Source: Aquabacter sp. (GTDB taxonomy: Bacteria > Pseudomonadota > Alphaproteobacteria > Rhizobiales > Xanthobacteraceae). From it: DNA of 17,575 bases. Below the pieces are notes generated by a model. The model was not told where the DNA came from and ran no database searches. It saw only the letters and a list, made by a program, of their open reading frames with translations. The translations under genes were made by a program, and so were the position numbers. The stretch covers positions 1 to 17,575 of the forward strand of contig JASBUY010000354.1 in assembly GCA_030147645.1 (NCBI GenBank), written 5' to 3'. Shown here in pieces: positions 1-7,864 of the stretch (positions are counted from its first letter, which is position 1; every line of letters begins with the position of its first letter).

Positions 1-16
1 GTCGCGACGCGCGGTG

Positions 17-169
17 TCACGCCAGATCGTTCTCACCCACGGGGCTTGGGGCGCCCCCGGCGCCGGCGTCCTTCTTCGTCTCCGGTTTGAGTTTCACGTG
101 AGCGGGCGGCTTGCGTTCGCCGGGCTTTCGGGCATTGGGCACAGGCTGGGGCTTTGCGTCTCTCTTCAT
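17..169 (-). CDS. Small Pro/Lys-rich hypothetical protein (50 aa)
   Basis: A 50-residue reading frame opens with ATG at 169. A strong Shine-Dalgarno (GGAGG) lies 5 to 6 bases upstream, and the frame ends in TGA at 17-19. The product is very basic and rich in proline, lysine and alanine in its first 40 residues, with an acidic end (GENDLA). It has no cysteine, no membrane segment and no signal peptide, so it is probably a disordered cytoplasmic protein. It lies 64 bases downstream of the secreted four-cysteine gene on the same strand, so the two could share a transcript. I do not recognise the family and assign no function. The ribosome-binding site is the main reason for calling it a gene. 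Confidence 0.55.
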   Translation of the reverse strand: MKRDAKPQPVPNARKPGERKPPAHVKLKPETKKDAGAGGAPSPVGENDLA

Positions 170-233
170 GTCGGCCTCCGGTGGATCACAAGGGCCAAAC
201 GCCCGGGGAGCCGTGGTCGTTCGGCTTGAGGAG

Positions 234-530
234 TCAGAATCCCCACCGATACCAGCCCCGGTCCGGATCGATGCAGGTATAACCCGCGAAACATTGAGGT
301 GTGTCGCGTGCGGGCACCCACTGGGGCTTCAAGGCTTGGCCCGGCATGCAGAATCGCAGGGTGGAAACGTAGCGATCGAAGGTCGTCGGCGAGGTGTCCA
401 TCACCACGCCCCCTTGGCGGCTGACCAAGGCCTGAACGGCCGCGCATGTCATCTTGTAGCTGGCGGGTCGCGCCATGGCCGGGTGCGCCACGCTCACCAG
501 CGTCAGAGCCAGCAGAGCCGTCTTTCGCAT
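234..530 (-). CDS. Small secreted four-cysteine hypothetical protein (98 aa)
   Basis: The start at 530 is set by GGAGGATAAA directly before the ATG. The frame stays open further upstream, but that stretch is not protein-like. Residues 1 to about 20 form a signal peptide: MRK, then a hydrophobic stretch (ALLALTLVSVA), then a cleavage region near AMA-RP. The mature part of about 78 residues has four cysteines (contexts MTCAA, RFCMP, PQCFA, YTCID). That fits two disulfide bonds in the periplasm. The tail is aromatic (GWYRWGF). No enzyme motif is visible and the family is unknown to me. The gene is divergent from the hydrolase gene at 683, with a 152-base shared upstream region. Confidence 0.75.
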   Translation of the reverse strand: MRKTALLALTLVSVAHPAMARPASYKMTCAAVQALVSRQGGVVMDTSPTTFDRYVSTLRFCMPGQALKPQWVPARDTPQCFAGYTCIDPDRGWYRWGF

Positions 531-618
531 TTTATCCTCCCTCCGACCGAGCAACCTGTACCGCTTTCGCACAGGCCGACCCGCCGACCCGCAGCAGAAA
601 GCCGCGCTCCCTCCGGCG

Positions 619-636
619 GGTTCCAGCATCGGAACC
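619..636. repeat. Perfect inverted repeat between divergent genes
   Basis: GGTTCC (619-624) and GGAACC (631-636) are exact reverse complements separated by six bases. They lie 46 bases upstream of the hydrolase ATG and 88 bases upstream of the divergent secreted-protein start. The position would suit an operator or a small hairpin in the 5' leader. Nothing in the sequence identifies a regulator, and a 6-bp match is short enough to arise by chance. Confidence 0.3.
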
Positions 637-682
637 GACGGGAGTGTACGTCTGGGCGTTTCCCCATAAGGAGCGTCTCGAT

Positions 683-1519
683 ATGCTCGCGCTCATGCAA
701 TTGCCCGTGCCCCACACAACCCGCTCTGTCACGTCTTCCGACGGCGTCCGGCTGGCCGTCCGCGAATGGGGTGACCCCGCTGGACGACCAGTCCTATTCA
801 TCCACGGCTATGCGCAGACCGGCCTGTCCTTCATCCGGCAAGTCCAGGCGCCGGAGCTTGCCCATCTGCGCCTCGTCACATTCGATCTGCGCGGCCACGG
901 TGCGTCCAGCAAACCATTGGACGCGGAAAACTATAACGTGGGCCAGCGCTGGGCGGGGGATATCGCCGCCCTGATCGATCAATGCGCGCTCTCGGAACCC
1001 GTCCTTGTCGGTTGGTCCTATGGCGGGCGGATCATGGCCGATCATCTCGTGGCGAACGGAGCCCAAAATCTCTCGGGGCTCGTTTTCGTGGATGCCATCA
1101 CGGAAAATGCCCGCCACTTCTATGGCTCCTGCAACCGCCTCATGAAGCTGATGGGTGACGCCGACCTCGCGACCTCAATCGCGGCCACACGGGACTTCCA
1201 GCGGGCCTGCACGCTCCACCCGCTCGACCGAGATGTCTTCGAAACCCTTCTCGCGGCCGCCATGATGTGCCCTCCCGAGGTGCGCGCAGCCATGGCGCGG
1301 CCCGCGGACTACGGCCATGTCCTCGCCGAAGCTCACCTCCCCGCCCTTGTCGTCCATGGCGCGGACGACGCGGTGATCGCCCCGGCAATGGCGGTGCATC
1401 TCGCCGGCCTTTTGCCTCAGGCACGCTTGGTGATGATGGAAGACACCGGCCACGCGCCCTTCCTGGAGCAGGCGGAATTCTTCAACGCCCTGCTGGCGGA
1501 TTTCGTCAATCATCTTTGA
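683..1519 (+). CDS. Alpha/beta-hydrolase fold protein
   Basis: A 278-residue cytoplasmic alpha/beta hydrolase without a signal peptide. The ATG at 683 follows AAGGAG (668-673). The open frame continues upstream to 446, but that part overlaps the divergent gene and is unlike the family. Visible motifs in order are the oxyanion-hole HGYAQTG (residues 41-47), the FDLRGHGAS strand-turn (68-75), the nucleophile elbow GWSYGG with Ser112, an acid in HGADD (Asp228 or 229), and catalytic His257 in TGHAPF. The lid region lies between about residues 140 and 215. This pattern fits the broad haloperoxidase/esterase/lactonase group, and the substrate cannot be read from sequence. The next gene, an L,D-transpeptidase, starts 109 bases downstream on the same strand. 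No functional link is evident. Confidence 0.88.
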   Translation: MLALMQLPVPHTTRSVTSSDGVRLAVREWGDPAGRPVLFIHGYAQTGLSFIRQVQAPELAHLRLVTFDLRGHGASSKPLDAENYNVGQRWAGDIAALIDQCALSEPVLVGWSYGGRIMADHLVANGAQNLSGLVFVDAITENARHFYGSCNRLMKLMGDADLATSIAATRDFQRACTLHPLDRDVFETLLAAAMMCPPEVRAAMARPADYGHVLAEAHLPALVVHGADDAVIAPAMAVHLAGLLPQARLVMMEDTGHAPFLEQAEFFNALLADFVNHL

Positions 1520-1628
1520 CACACATGCGCACCGGGGAACCGCTCCCCCAACAAAGGAGTTGCGACAGCGCCGAAAATGCGGCGACATCTTGGCTCAGCG
1601 GTCCGTGGGGCCTTGAAGAGGACGTGTC

Positions 1629-2225
1629 ATGCGCTTGATCAAAGGGACGCTGATGGCCCTGGCGGGTTGTGCCATGGCGGGACTGGCGAGCGTGCCAGCC
1701 CAAGCTCAGAACCAGTATGACATTTTCGGAGGCCTGTTCAGCTCACCCTTCGGATCGCCCTTCGGCATCACGGCGGGCACCTCCCCCATTCCCCGCCAGT
1801 TGGTATCGTTCGACGCCAAATATCCCGCCGGCACGATTGTGGTGAACACCAATGAGCGGCGGCTCTATTATGTGACGACGCCCGGCCAGGCGGTCATGTA
1901 TGGCGTGGGTGTCGGGCGCGACGGCTTCCAGTGGTCGGGCGTCAAGGTGGTCTCGGCCAAGAAGGAATGGCCGTCTTGGACCCCGCCCGCCCAGATGCTG
2001 AAGCGTCGCCCCGATCTGCCCCGCTACATGCCCGGCGGCATCGATAACCCGCTCGGCGCGCGGGCTATGTATCTCGGCTCCAGTCTCTACCGCATCCATG
2101 GCTCCAACGAACCCGAAACCATCGGTCAAGCGGTGTCGTCCGGCTGCATCCGCATGACCAATGAGGACGTCACCGACCTCTATAATCGGGTGAAGGTCGG
2201 AACGAAGGTCTATGTGCTGAGATAG
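1629..2225 (+). CDS. L,D-transpeptidase (YkuD domain), periplasmic
   Basis: A 198-residue exported L,D-transpeptidase. The family forms 3-3 peptidoglycan crosslinks, or attaches proteins to peptidoglycan, using an active-site cysteine. The start at 1629 follows GAGGAC. Residues 1-26 look like a signal peptide cleaved after AQA. An LAGC sequence at residues 11-14 resembles a lipobox, but the hydrophobic core runs past it, so I favour signal peptidase I. A Phe/Gly/Ser/Pro-rich linker (about 31-56) precedes the YkuD domain (about 65-198). The catalytic signature has His157 (RIHGSNE) and Cys173 (SSGCIRM). The short length and single domain match the ErfK/YbiS/YnhG-like proteins common in Rhizobiales, which often have many paralogues. 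A palindromic element follows the stop. Confidence 0.92.
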   Translation: MRLIKGTLMALAGCAMAGLASVPAQAQNQYDIFGGLFSSPFGSPFGITAGTSPIPRQLVSFDAKYPAGTIVVNTNERRLYYVTTPGQAVMYGVGVGRDGFQWSGVKVVSAKKEWPSWTPPAQMLKRRPDLPRYMPGGIDNPLGARAMYLGSSLYRIHGSNEPETIGQAVSSGCIRMTNEDVTDLYNRVKVGTKVYVLR

Positions 2226-2255
2226 GGTCTCCAGGGGCTGTGATGCCCGGCCCGC

Positions 2256-2308
2256 TTCCCCTCTCCCGCTTGCGGGAGAGGCTCGGCAGAGGGAGCACGG
2301 GTGAGAGG
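2256..2308. repeat. REP-like palindromic intergenic element, possible bidirectional terminator
   Basis: The core is a perfect 10-bp inverted repeat, CCTCTCCCGC (2260-2269) and GCGGGAGAGG (2272-2281), separated by TT. It is followed by a GGGTGAGAGG tail (2299-2308). This head-and-tail arrangement resembles the short palindromic repeats scattered between genes in many alphaproteobacterial genomes. It lies between the convergent transpeptidase and COQ10-like genes and could stop transcription from either side, although neither strand has a clear T-tract. There is only one copy in the window, so the repeat status is inferred from resemblance. Confidence 0.6.
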
Positions 2309-2332
2309 CATGCCCGCAAAGACACTTGCCGC

Positions 2333-2797
2333 TCAGGCGCGCGCCTTCGCCCCATAAACCTCGTCGGCGCGGGTCTCAAACGCATCCGCAAAGCGCCGGA
2401 AGGCGGCATCGAACATGGCACCCATCACAAGACCGAGCGTGCGCGATCGGAATTCATAGGAGATGTGGAATTTCACCTCGCAACGCCCGCCCTCGACCGC
2501 CCGGAATTCCCAGCGATTGTCGAGGCGGCTGAAGGGGCCATCCAGATATTCCACATGGATGACCAGGCGCGGCCGATCCAGCGTCACGCGCGAGGTAAAA
2601 GTCTCGCGGATCAGCTTATAGGCCACTGTCATGTCGGCGACGAGGATTTCAACACCCTCATCGCTGCGATTGCGCCGCCGCACCCGGAGCGCCTGGCACA
2701 ACGGGACGAATTCAGGATAGCGCTCCACGTCCGCCACCAGATCGAACATGTCGGCGGGGGTGTGGGCAACCACTCTCGCGCTGGAAAAGGCGGGCAC
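2333..2797 (-). CDS. COQ10/START-domain protein (RatA family), probable quinone-binding
   Basis: A 154-residue SRPBCC-fold protein of the COQ10 family. In eukaryotes COQ10 binds coenzyme Q and is needed for efficient respiration and Q synthesis. Bacterial members are often labelled RatA-type toxins because of an E. coli homologue. Here the quinone role is the likelier one. Family hallmarks are VADVERYPEFVP (21-32), the mid-domain GPFSRL..RWEF (87-98) and the C-terminal amphipathic helix. I chose GTG at 2797 because family members begin with a residue pair followed by PxF. It lies 4 bases after the lipA stop. An ATG at 2863 in frame would add 22 residues overlapping lipA. The spacing implies co-translation with lipA. 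Confidence 0.87.
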   Translation of the reverse strand: MPAFSSARVVAHTPADMFDLVADVERYPEFVPLCQALRVRRRNRSDEGVEILVADMTVAYKLIRETFTSRVTLDRPRLVIHVEYLDGPFSRLDNRWEFRAVEGGRCEVKFHISYEFRSRTLGLVMGAMFDAAFRRFADAFETRADEVYGAKARA

Positions 2798-2801
2798 GAC
2801 T

Positions 2802-3755
2802 TCAGGCCCGGCCGAGCTTGGCGTCCCGCGCCGCACGCAGGCGCGCGAAATCATCGCCCGCATGATGGGAAGAGCGAGTGAGCGGGCTGGAGGACACCAT
2901 CAGGAATCCCTTCGCAAAGGCCACCGTTTCGAAGGCCTTGAATTCGTCCGGCGTCACGAAGCGTTCCACCTTGTGGTGACGGCGGGTGGGCTGGAGATAT
3001 TGACCGATGGTCATGAAATCCACTTCGGCCGACCGAAGGTCATCCATCAGCTGAAGCACCTCGTTCCGCTCCTCGCCGAGGCCGACCATGATGCCCGACT
3101 TGGTGAAGATGGAGGGGTCCAGTTCCTTCACCTGCTGCAGCAGGCGCAGCGAGTGGAAATAGCGCGCGCCGGGTCGCACAGTCAGATAGCGCCCCGGGAC
3201 GGTCTCGAGATTGTGGTTGAAGACGTCGGGACGGGCCTCCACCACCACCTCGACCGCACCCGGCTTCCTCAGGAAATCGGGGGTCAAAATCTCGATGGTG
3301 GTGCGCGGGCTTTCGGCCCGGATGGCGCGGATGGTGCGCGCGAAATGCTCCGCGCCGCCGTCCGAGAGATCGTCCCGGTCCACCGAGGTGATCACGACAT
3401 GGGAGAGACCGAGCTTCGCCACCGCAGACGCCACCTTTTGGGGCTCGTCGACATCCAGAGGCCCAGGCAGACCGGTGCGCACATTGCAAAAGGCACAGGC
3501 GCGCGTGCAGGTGTCGCCCATGATCATGAAGGTGGCGTGCTTCTTCTCCCAGCACTCACCGATATTGGGGCATCCTGCCTCTTCGCACACGGTATGCAGG
3601 CCGTTGGCCCGCACAATGTCCGCAGTCTGCGACCAGCCCGCCGAGCCGGGCGCCTTGACGCGGATCCAGTCCGGCTTGCGCAGCACCTCGTTCTCAGGGC
3701 GATGCGCCTTTTCGGGATGGCGAGGCCTGTTCAGCGTATTGACGACCGTGACCAT
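2802..3755 (-). CDS. lipA: Lipoyl synthase
   Basis: LipA is a radical-SAM enzyme that inserts two sulfurs into protein-bound octanoyl groups, making the lipoyl cofactor of pyruvate and 2-oxoglutarate dehydrogenases. Both iron-sulfur motifs are intact: the auxiliary cluster C57-x4-C62-x5-C68 (CEEAGCPNIGEC) and the radical-SAM C83-x3-C87-x2-C90 (CTRACAFC). The C-terminal RSSHHA carries the conserved serine that ligates the auxiliary cluster. I start at ATG 3755 (317 aa) because relatives begin MVTV with RHPEKAHRP soon after. The SD there is poor. A GTG at 3839 with an AAGG upstream would add 28 Ala/Arg-rich residues and remains possible. The gene lies downstream of clpA and is coupled to the COQ10-like gene. 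Confidence 0.95.
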   Translation of the reverse strand: MVTVVNTLNRPRHPEKAHRPENEVLRKPDWIRVKAPGSAGWSQTADIVRANGLHTVCEEAGCPNIGECWEKKHATFMIMGDTCTRACAFCNVRTGLPGPLDVDEPQKVASAVAKLGLSHVVITSVDRDDLSDGGAEHFARTIRAIRAESPRTTIEILTPDFLRKPGAVEVVVEARPDVFNHNLETVPGRYLTVRPGARYFHSLRLLQQVKELDPSIFTKSGIMVGLGEERNEVLQLMDDLRSAEVDFMTIGQYLQPTRRHHKVERFVTPDEFKAFETVAFAKGFLMVSSSPLTRSSHHAGDDFARLRAARDAKLGRA

Positions 3756-3861
3756 GGAACTGCCGTGTTCGCGCGCCGCAGCGCTTCCTGATTTCCGTTT
3801 AGCTGGGGCGGCAGCGCGCGTCGAGGCCGCCGCGCGCACCCCTGCCTTGAGCCAAGCGAAG

Positions 3862-3890
3862 CGGGCGCCCCGGAGGACGCCCGAATTCGG

Positions 3891-3903
<13 letters not shown>
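3862..3903 (-). terminator. Tandem hairpins between clpA and lipA, possible weak terminator
   Basis: On the minus strand the clpA stop codon sits inside a perfect hairpin, GGTCAA-AGC-TTGACC (3889-3903). It is followed at once by CGGGCG-N10-CGCCCG (3862-3883). No T-run follows, so this is not a textbook intrinsic terminator. It could slow polymerase or protect the clpA message end, and lipA may still be reached by read-through. The inverted repeats are exact, but their function is inferred. Confidence 0.3.
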
Positions 3904-6362
<2,459 letters not shown>

Positions 6363-6499
6363 CTACACCTCTATCCCGTGCCGCGCCGCCAGAAACCGGA
6401 CTTTCCCGTCCTTGCGACGTGCACGCGTTCCCTAAGACTTTGTACCGCCCCCCGTCCCGCGCAAGTCCCCAGCCTGCGCAAGCCCCGCTGCATTCCCAC

Positions 6500-6528
6500 C
6501 GGCGCCTGTTACGGCGCCGTCATTTTTT
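6500..6528 (+). terminator. Hairpin plus T-run, oriented for the plus strand
   Basis: CGGCGCC (6500-6506) and GGCGCCG (6513-6519) form a 7-bp stem with a six-base loop. On the plus strand it is followed by TCA and then six T's (6523-6528). In that direction it looks like an intrinsic terminator that would stop transcription entering antisense to clpS. On the minus strand the hairpin begins directly after the clpS stop codon and lacks a T-run, so it should not fully terminate clpS transcription before clpA. Confidence 0.4.
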
Positions 6529-6987
6529 CTCCATCACACATTGCAGAGGATGTTGGTGTTTGCGCGCGAAGTCCATCACCTGCGTCACTTTTGTTTCGGC
6601 GACCTCGTAGGTGTAGACGCCGCACTCGCCCACGCCGTGATTATGGACGTGCAGCATGATGGTGTTGGCTTCCTCGCGCCCCTTGTTGAAGAAGCGCTCC
6701 AGAATGTGCACCACGAATTCCATGGGCGTGTAATCGTCGTTCAGGAGCAGCACGCGATAGAGGTTCGGGCGCTTGGTCTGCGGCTTCGTCCGCGTGATGA
6801 CGGCTGTGCCCGGATTGCCCCCGCCACGCCGTGGCTTTCCCGGGTCCGAGGACAGGACCGGCGCTTCAATCGCCCGGGTGGCCCTTAAGACCGCAGGGGT
6901 AAATGGGACAAACGCACCCGGAGCGCGGATCGGCTCGATCGACGCAGGCTCCGGCACGCTGGCTGACTTTTGCTTGAGATGGGTCAT
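6520..6987 (-). CDS. clpS: ClpS adaptor with N-terminal extension
   Basis: ClpS binds destabilising N-terminal residues and delivers those proteins to ClpA. The core occupies residues 73-155 and holds the pocket residues LLNDDYTPMEFV (Asn83, Asp84, Asp85, Met89) and MLHVHNHG with His115, followed by the conserved GECGVYTYEVAE. The first usable ATG (6987) gives 155 residues, leaving about 72 ahead of the core, against about 25 to 30 in relatives I know. That part is Pro/Ala/Arg-rich and probably disordered. No SD precedes the ATG, and between it and the core the only other start codon is a GTG at codon 11. Either the extension is real or translation begins at a non-standard codon. The frame also stays open upstream to 7125. 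clpA follows on the same strand. Confidence 0.92.
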   Translation of the reverse strand: MTHLKQKSASVPEPASIEPIRAPGAFVPFTPAVLRATRAIEAPVLSSDPGKPRRGGGNPGTAVITRTKPQTKRPNLYRVLLLNDDYTPMEFVVHILERFFNKGREEANTIMLHVHNHGVGECGVYTYEVAETKVTQVMDFARKHQHPLQCVMEKK

Positions 6988-7182
6988 TGGCAATTCTGGT
7001 CGCCGGATTTCAAGCGACGAGGCCCGTCGCCCCGCCGCTTCGGCGATTGCCAAAATAATAGGAACTGGATCGCCAGGATGCCAGTCTAGGCGGGCCGGCG
7101 CGGCGGAATTTCGCGGGGTCGGCACGCATGACGCAGGGCGCTAGGTCCTGCTCCGAACCCGCGAGCCCTAAGCGCAAACATG

Positions 7183-7210
7183 AGCCGCCCGCTCTCGCGA
7201 TCGGGCGGCT
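7183..7210 (-). terminator. Probable terminator downstream of phasin
   Basis: A perfect 9-bp stem (AGCCGCCCG at 7183-7191, CGGGCGGCT at 7202-7210) with a 10-base loop lies about 40 bases past the phasin stop on the minus strand. The bases that follow (CATGTTTGCG) are only weakly T-rich, so termination may be incomplete or Rho-assisted. The hairpin also separates phasin from the clpS upstream region. Confidence 0.5.
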
Positions 7211-7250
7211 GCTTCAAGAAGAGGACCGGCCTGCGCCGGAACTCCAGTAA

Positions 7251-7586
7251 TCAGTGCGCCTTGGAGAACAGGCCCTCGTAGGGCTTGTAGGCATCCTTGG
7301 CGAGATCGGAGTACAGACCGTTGATCTTGGTCATCTCCGCCACCAGAGCCTCATAGGCGCTCTTCAGATAGCCCTGCTGGATCTCGACCGCCTGCTCGAA
7401 GGTCTTCGCGCCGAGCAGCTTTTCGAGAGTCGAGGTGCCGAGCTCGAAAGAGCTCTTGGTGTAATCGGCGACTTCGATCGCGATGGCCTGCGCGCTCTTG
7501 GACCACGTGCCGAAGCTCTTCATAGCAAGGTCCATATTGTCCTTGCCGAGCTTCTGCATCTCTTCAACGCTTTGCATCTGAACCAT
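7251..7586 (-). CDS. Phasin family protein (111 aa)
   Basis: Phasins are small amphipathic helical proteins that coat polyhydroxyalkanoate granules. This 111-residue protein is almost entirely helix-forming, with repeated heptad-like hydrophobic spacing. It contains typical family stretches such as MKSFGTWSKSAQAIA and SFELGTSTLEKLLGAKTFEQAV, followed by QxxYLKSAYE. It has no cysteine, signal peptide or membrane span. GGGAG (six bases upstream) sets ATG 7586 as the start. The TTG two codons upstream overlaps the spacer. The promoter region at 7662-7712 carries a sigma70-type promoter and two palindromes, suggesting control by a PHA-responsive repressor such as PhaR. Which phasin subgroup it belongs to cannot be told here. 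Confidence 0.9.
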   Translation of the reverse strand: MVQMQSVEEMQKLGKDNMDLAMKSFGTWSKSAQAIAIEVADYTKSSFELGTSTLEKLLGAKTFEQAVEIQQGYLKSAYEALVAEMTKINGLYSDLAKDAYKPYEGLFSKAH

Positions 7587-7661
7587 TTTCAACTCCCGTT
7601 TGACTTTAAGCCCACGGTCCCTGAACCCGGCGAGCCGGCGGGCCGTTTTCCCCGCTCAAGT

Positions 7662-7674
7662 TGCATATTATGCA
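7662..7674. promoter_or_regulatory. Palindrome overlapping the phasin -10 element
   Basis: TGCATA-T-TATGCA is a perfect 6+1+6 palindrome that covers the -10 hexamer of the predicted phasin promoter. A protein bound here would block RNA polymerase directly. PhaR proteins recognise TGC/GCA-containing sites upstream of phasin genes, so this is a reasonable PhaR operator candidate. The regulator's identity is inferred. Confidence 0.5.
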
Positions 7675-7692
7675 GCGCACCATTTTCGTCAA
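7665..7692 (-). promoter_or_regulatory. Predicted sigma70 promoter of phasin
   Basis: Reading the minus strand, TTGACG (7692-7687) and TAATAT (7670-7665) are separated by 16 bases. These match the -35 and -10 consensus at five of six and five of six positions, the best housekeeping-type promoter visible in the window. The expected transcription start near 7655 would give a 5' leader of roughly 70 bases before the phasin ATG. Confidence 0.65.
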
Positions 7693-7697
7693 GATTT

Positions 7698-7712
7698 TTG
7701 TGCACCGCACAA
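7698..7712. promoter_or_regulatory. Inverted repeat upstream of the phasin -35
   Basis: TTGTGC-ACC-GCACAA is a perfect 6-bp inverted repeat located five bases upstream of the phasin -35 hexamer. Its TGC/GCA half-sites resemble those in the -10 palindrome 36 bp away (centre to centre 37). The spacing is about 3.5 helical turns. It could be a second operator, or serve the divergent dac gene whose start lies 152 bases away. Confidence 0.5.
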
Positions 7713-7864
7713 TTACGGAGATGTGAGGGTTTACGGCTTGGTAACCGCGGACTCCTTACCTTCGAACCAGTCACCTCGCGCTCCGAGCTCTTCCCGCGGC
7801 CCTGCTGCAGCGCCGCGGAACGGGCCATGGGCGGTTCACCCCGCGCTGACACGGGACATTTTTC

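Noticed and set aside
631..660. GGAAC ... CGTT as an EcfG-type general stress promoter
   Set aside because: The spacer is 21 bases, well outside the usual 16 to 17.
1516..1544. TTGACA at the hydrolase stop as a promoter for the transpeptidase gene
   Set aside because: No -10-like hexamer occurs 15 to 19 bases downstream. The match is part of the coding end.
1559..1615. Short frame starting with TTG after AAGGAG, between the hydrolase and transpeptidase genes
   Set aside because: The putative SD abuts the TTG with no spacer, and the 18-residue product has no recognisable features.
2333..2797. Calling the COQ10-like gene a RatA toxin of a toxin-antitoxin pair
   Set aside because: There is no antitoxin-like partner. 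Coupling to lipA and COQ10-type motifs favour a respiratory role.
6459..6482. GCGCAAG direct repeat in the clpS-clpA gap
   Set aside because: Two 7-base copies in GC-rich DNA are not significant and no regulator motif fits.
7734..7757. TTTA-N7-GTAA as a CtrA-binding site upstream of the carboxypeptidase gene
   Set aside because: Only six of eight bases match TTAA-N7-TTAA, which is expected by chance at this rate. No second site supports it.
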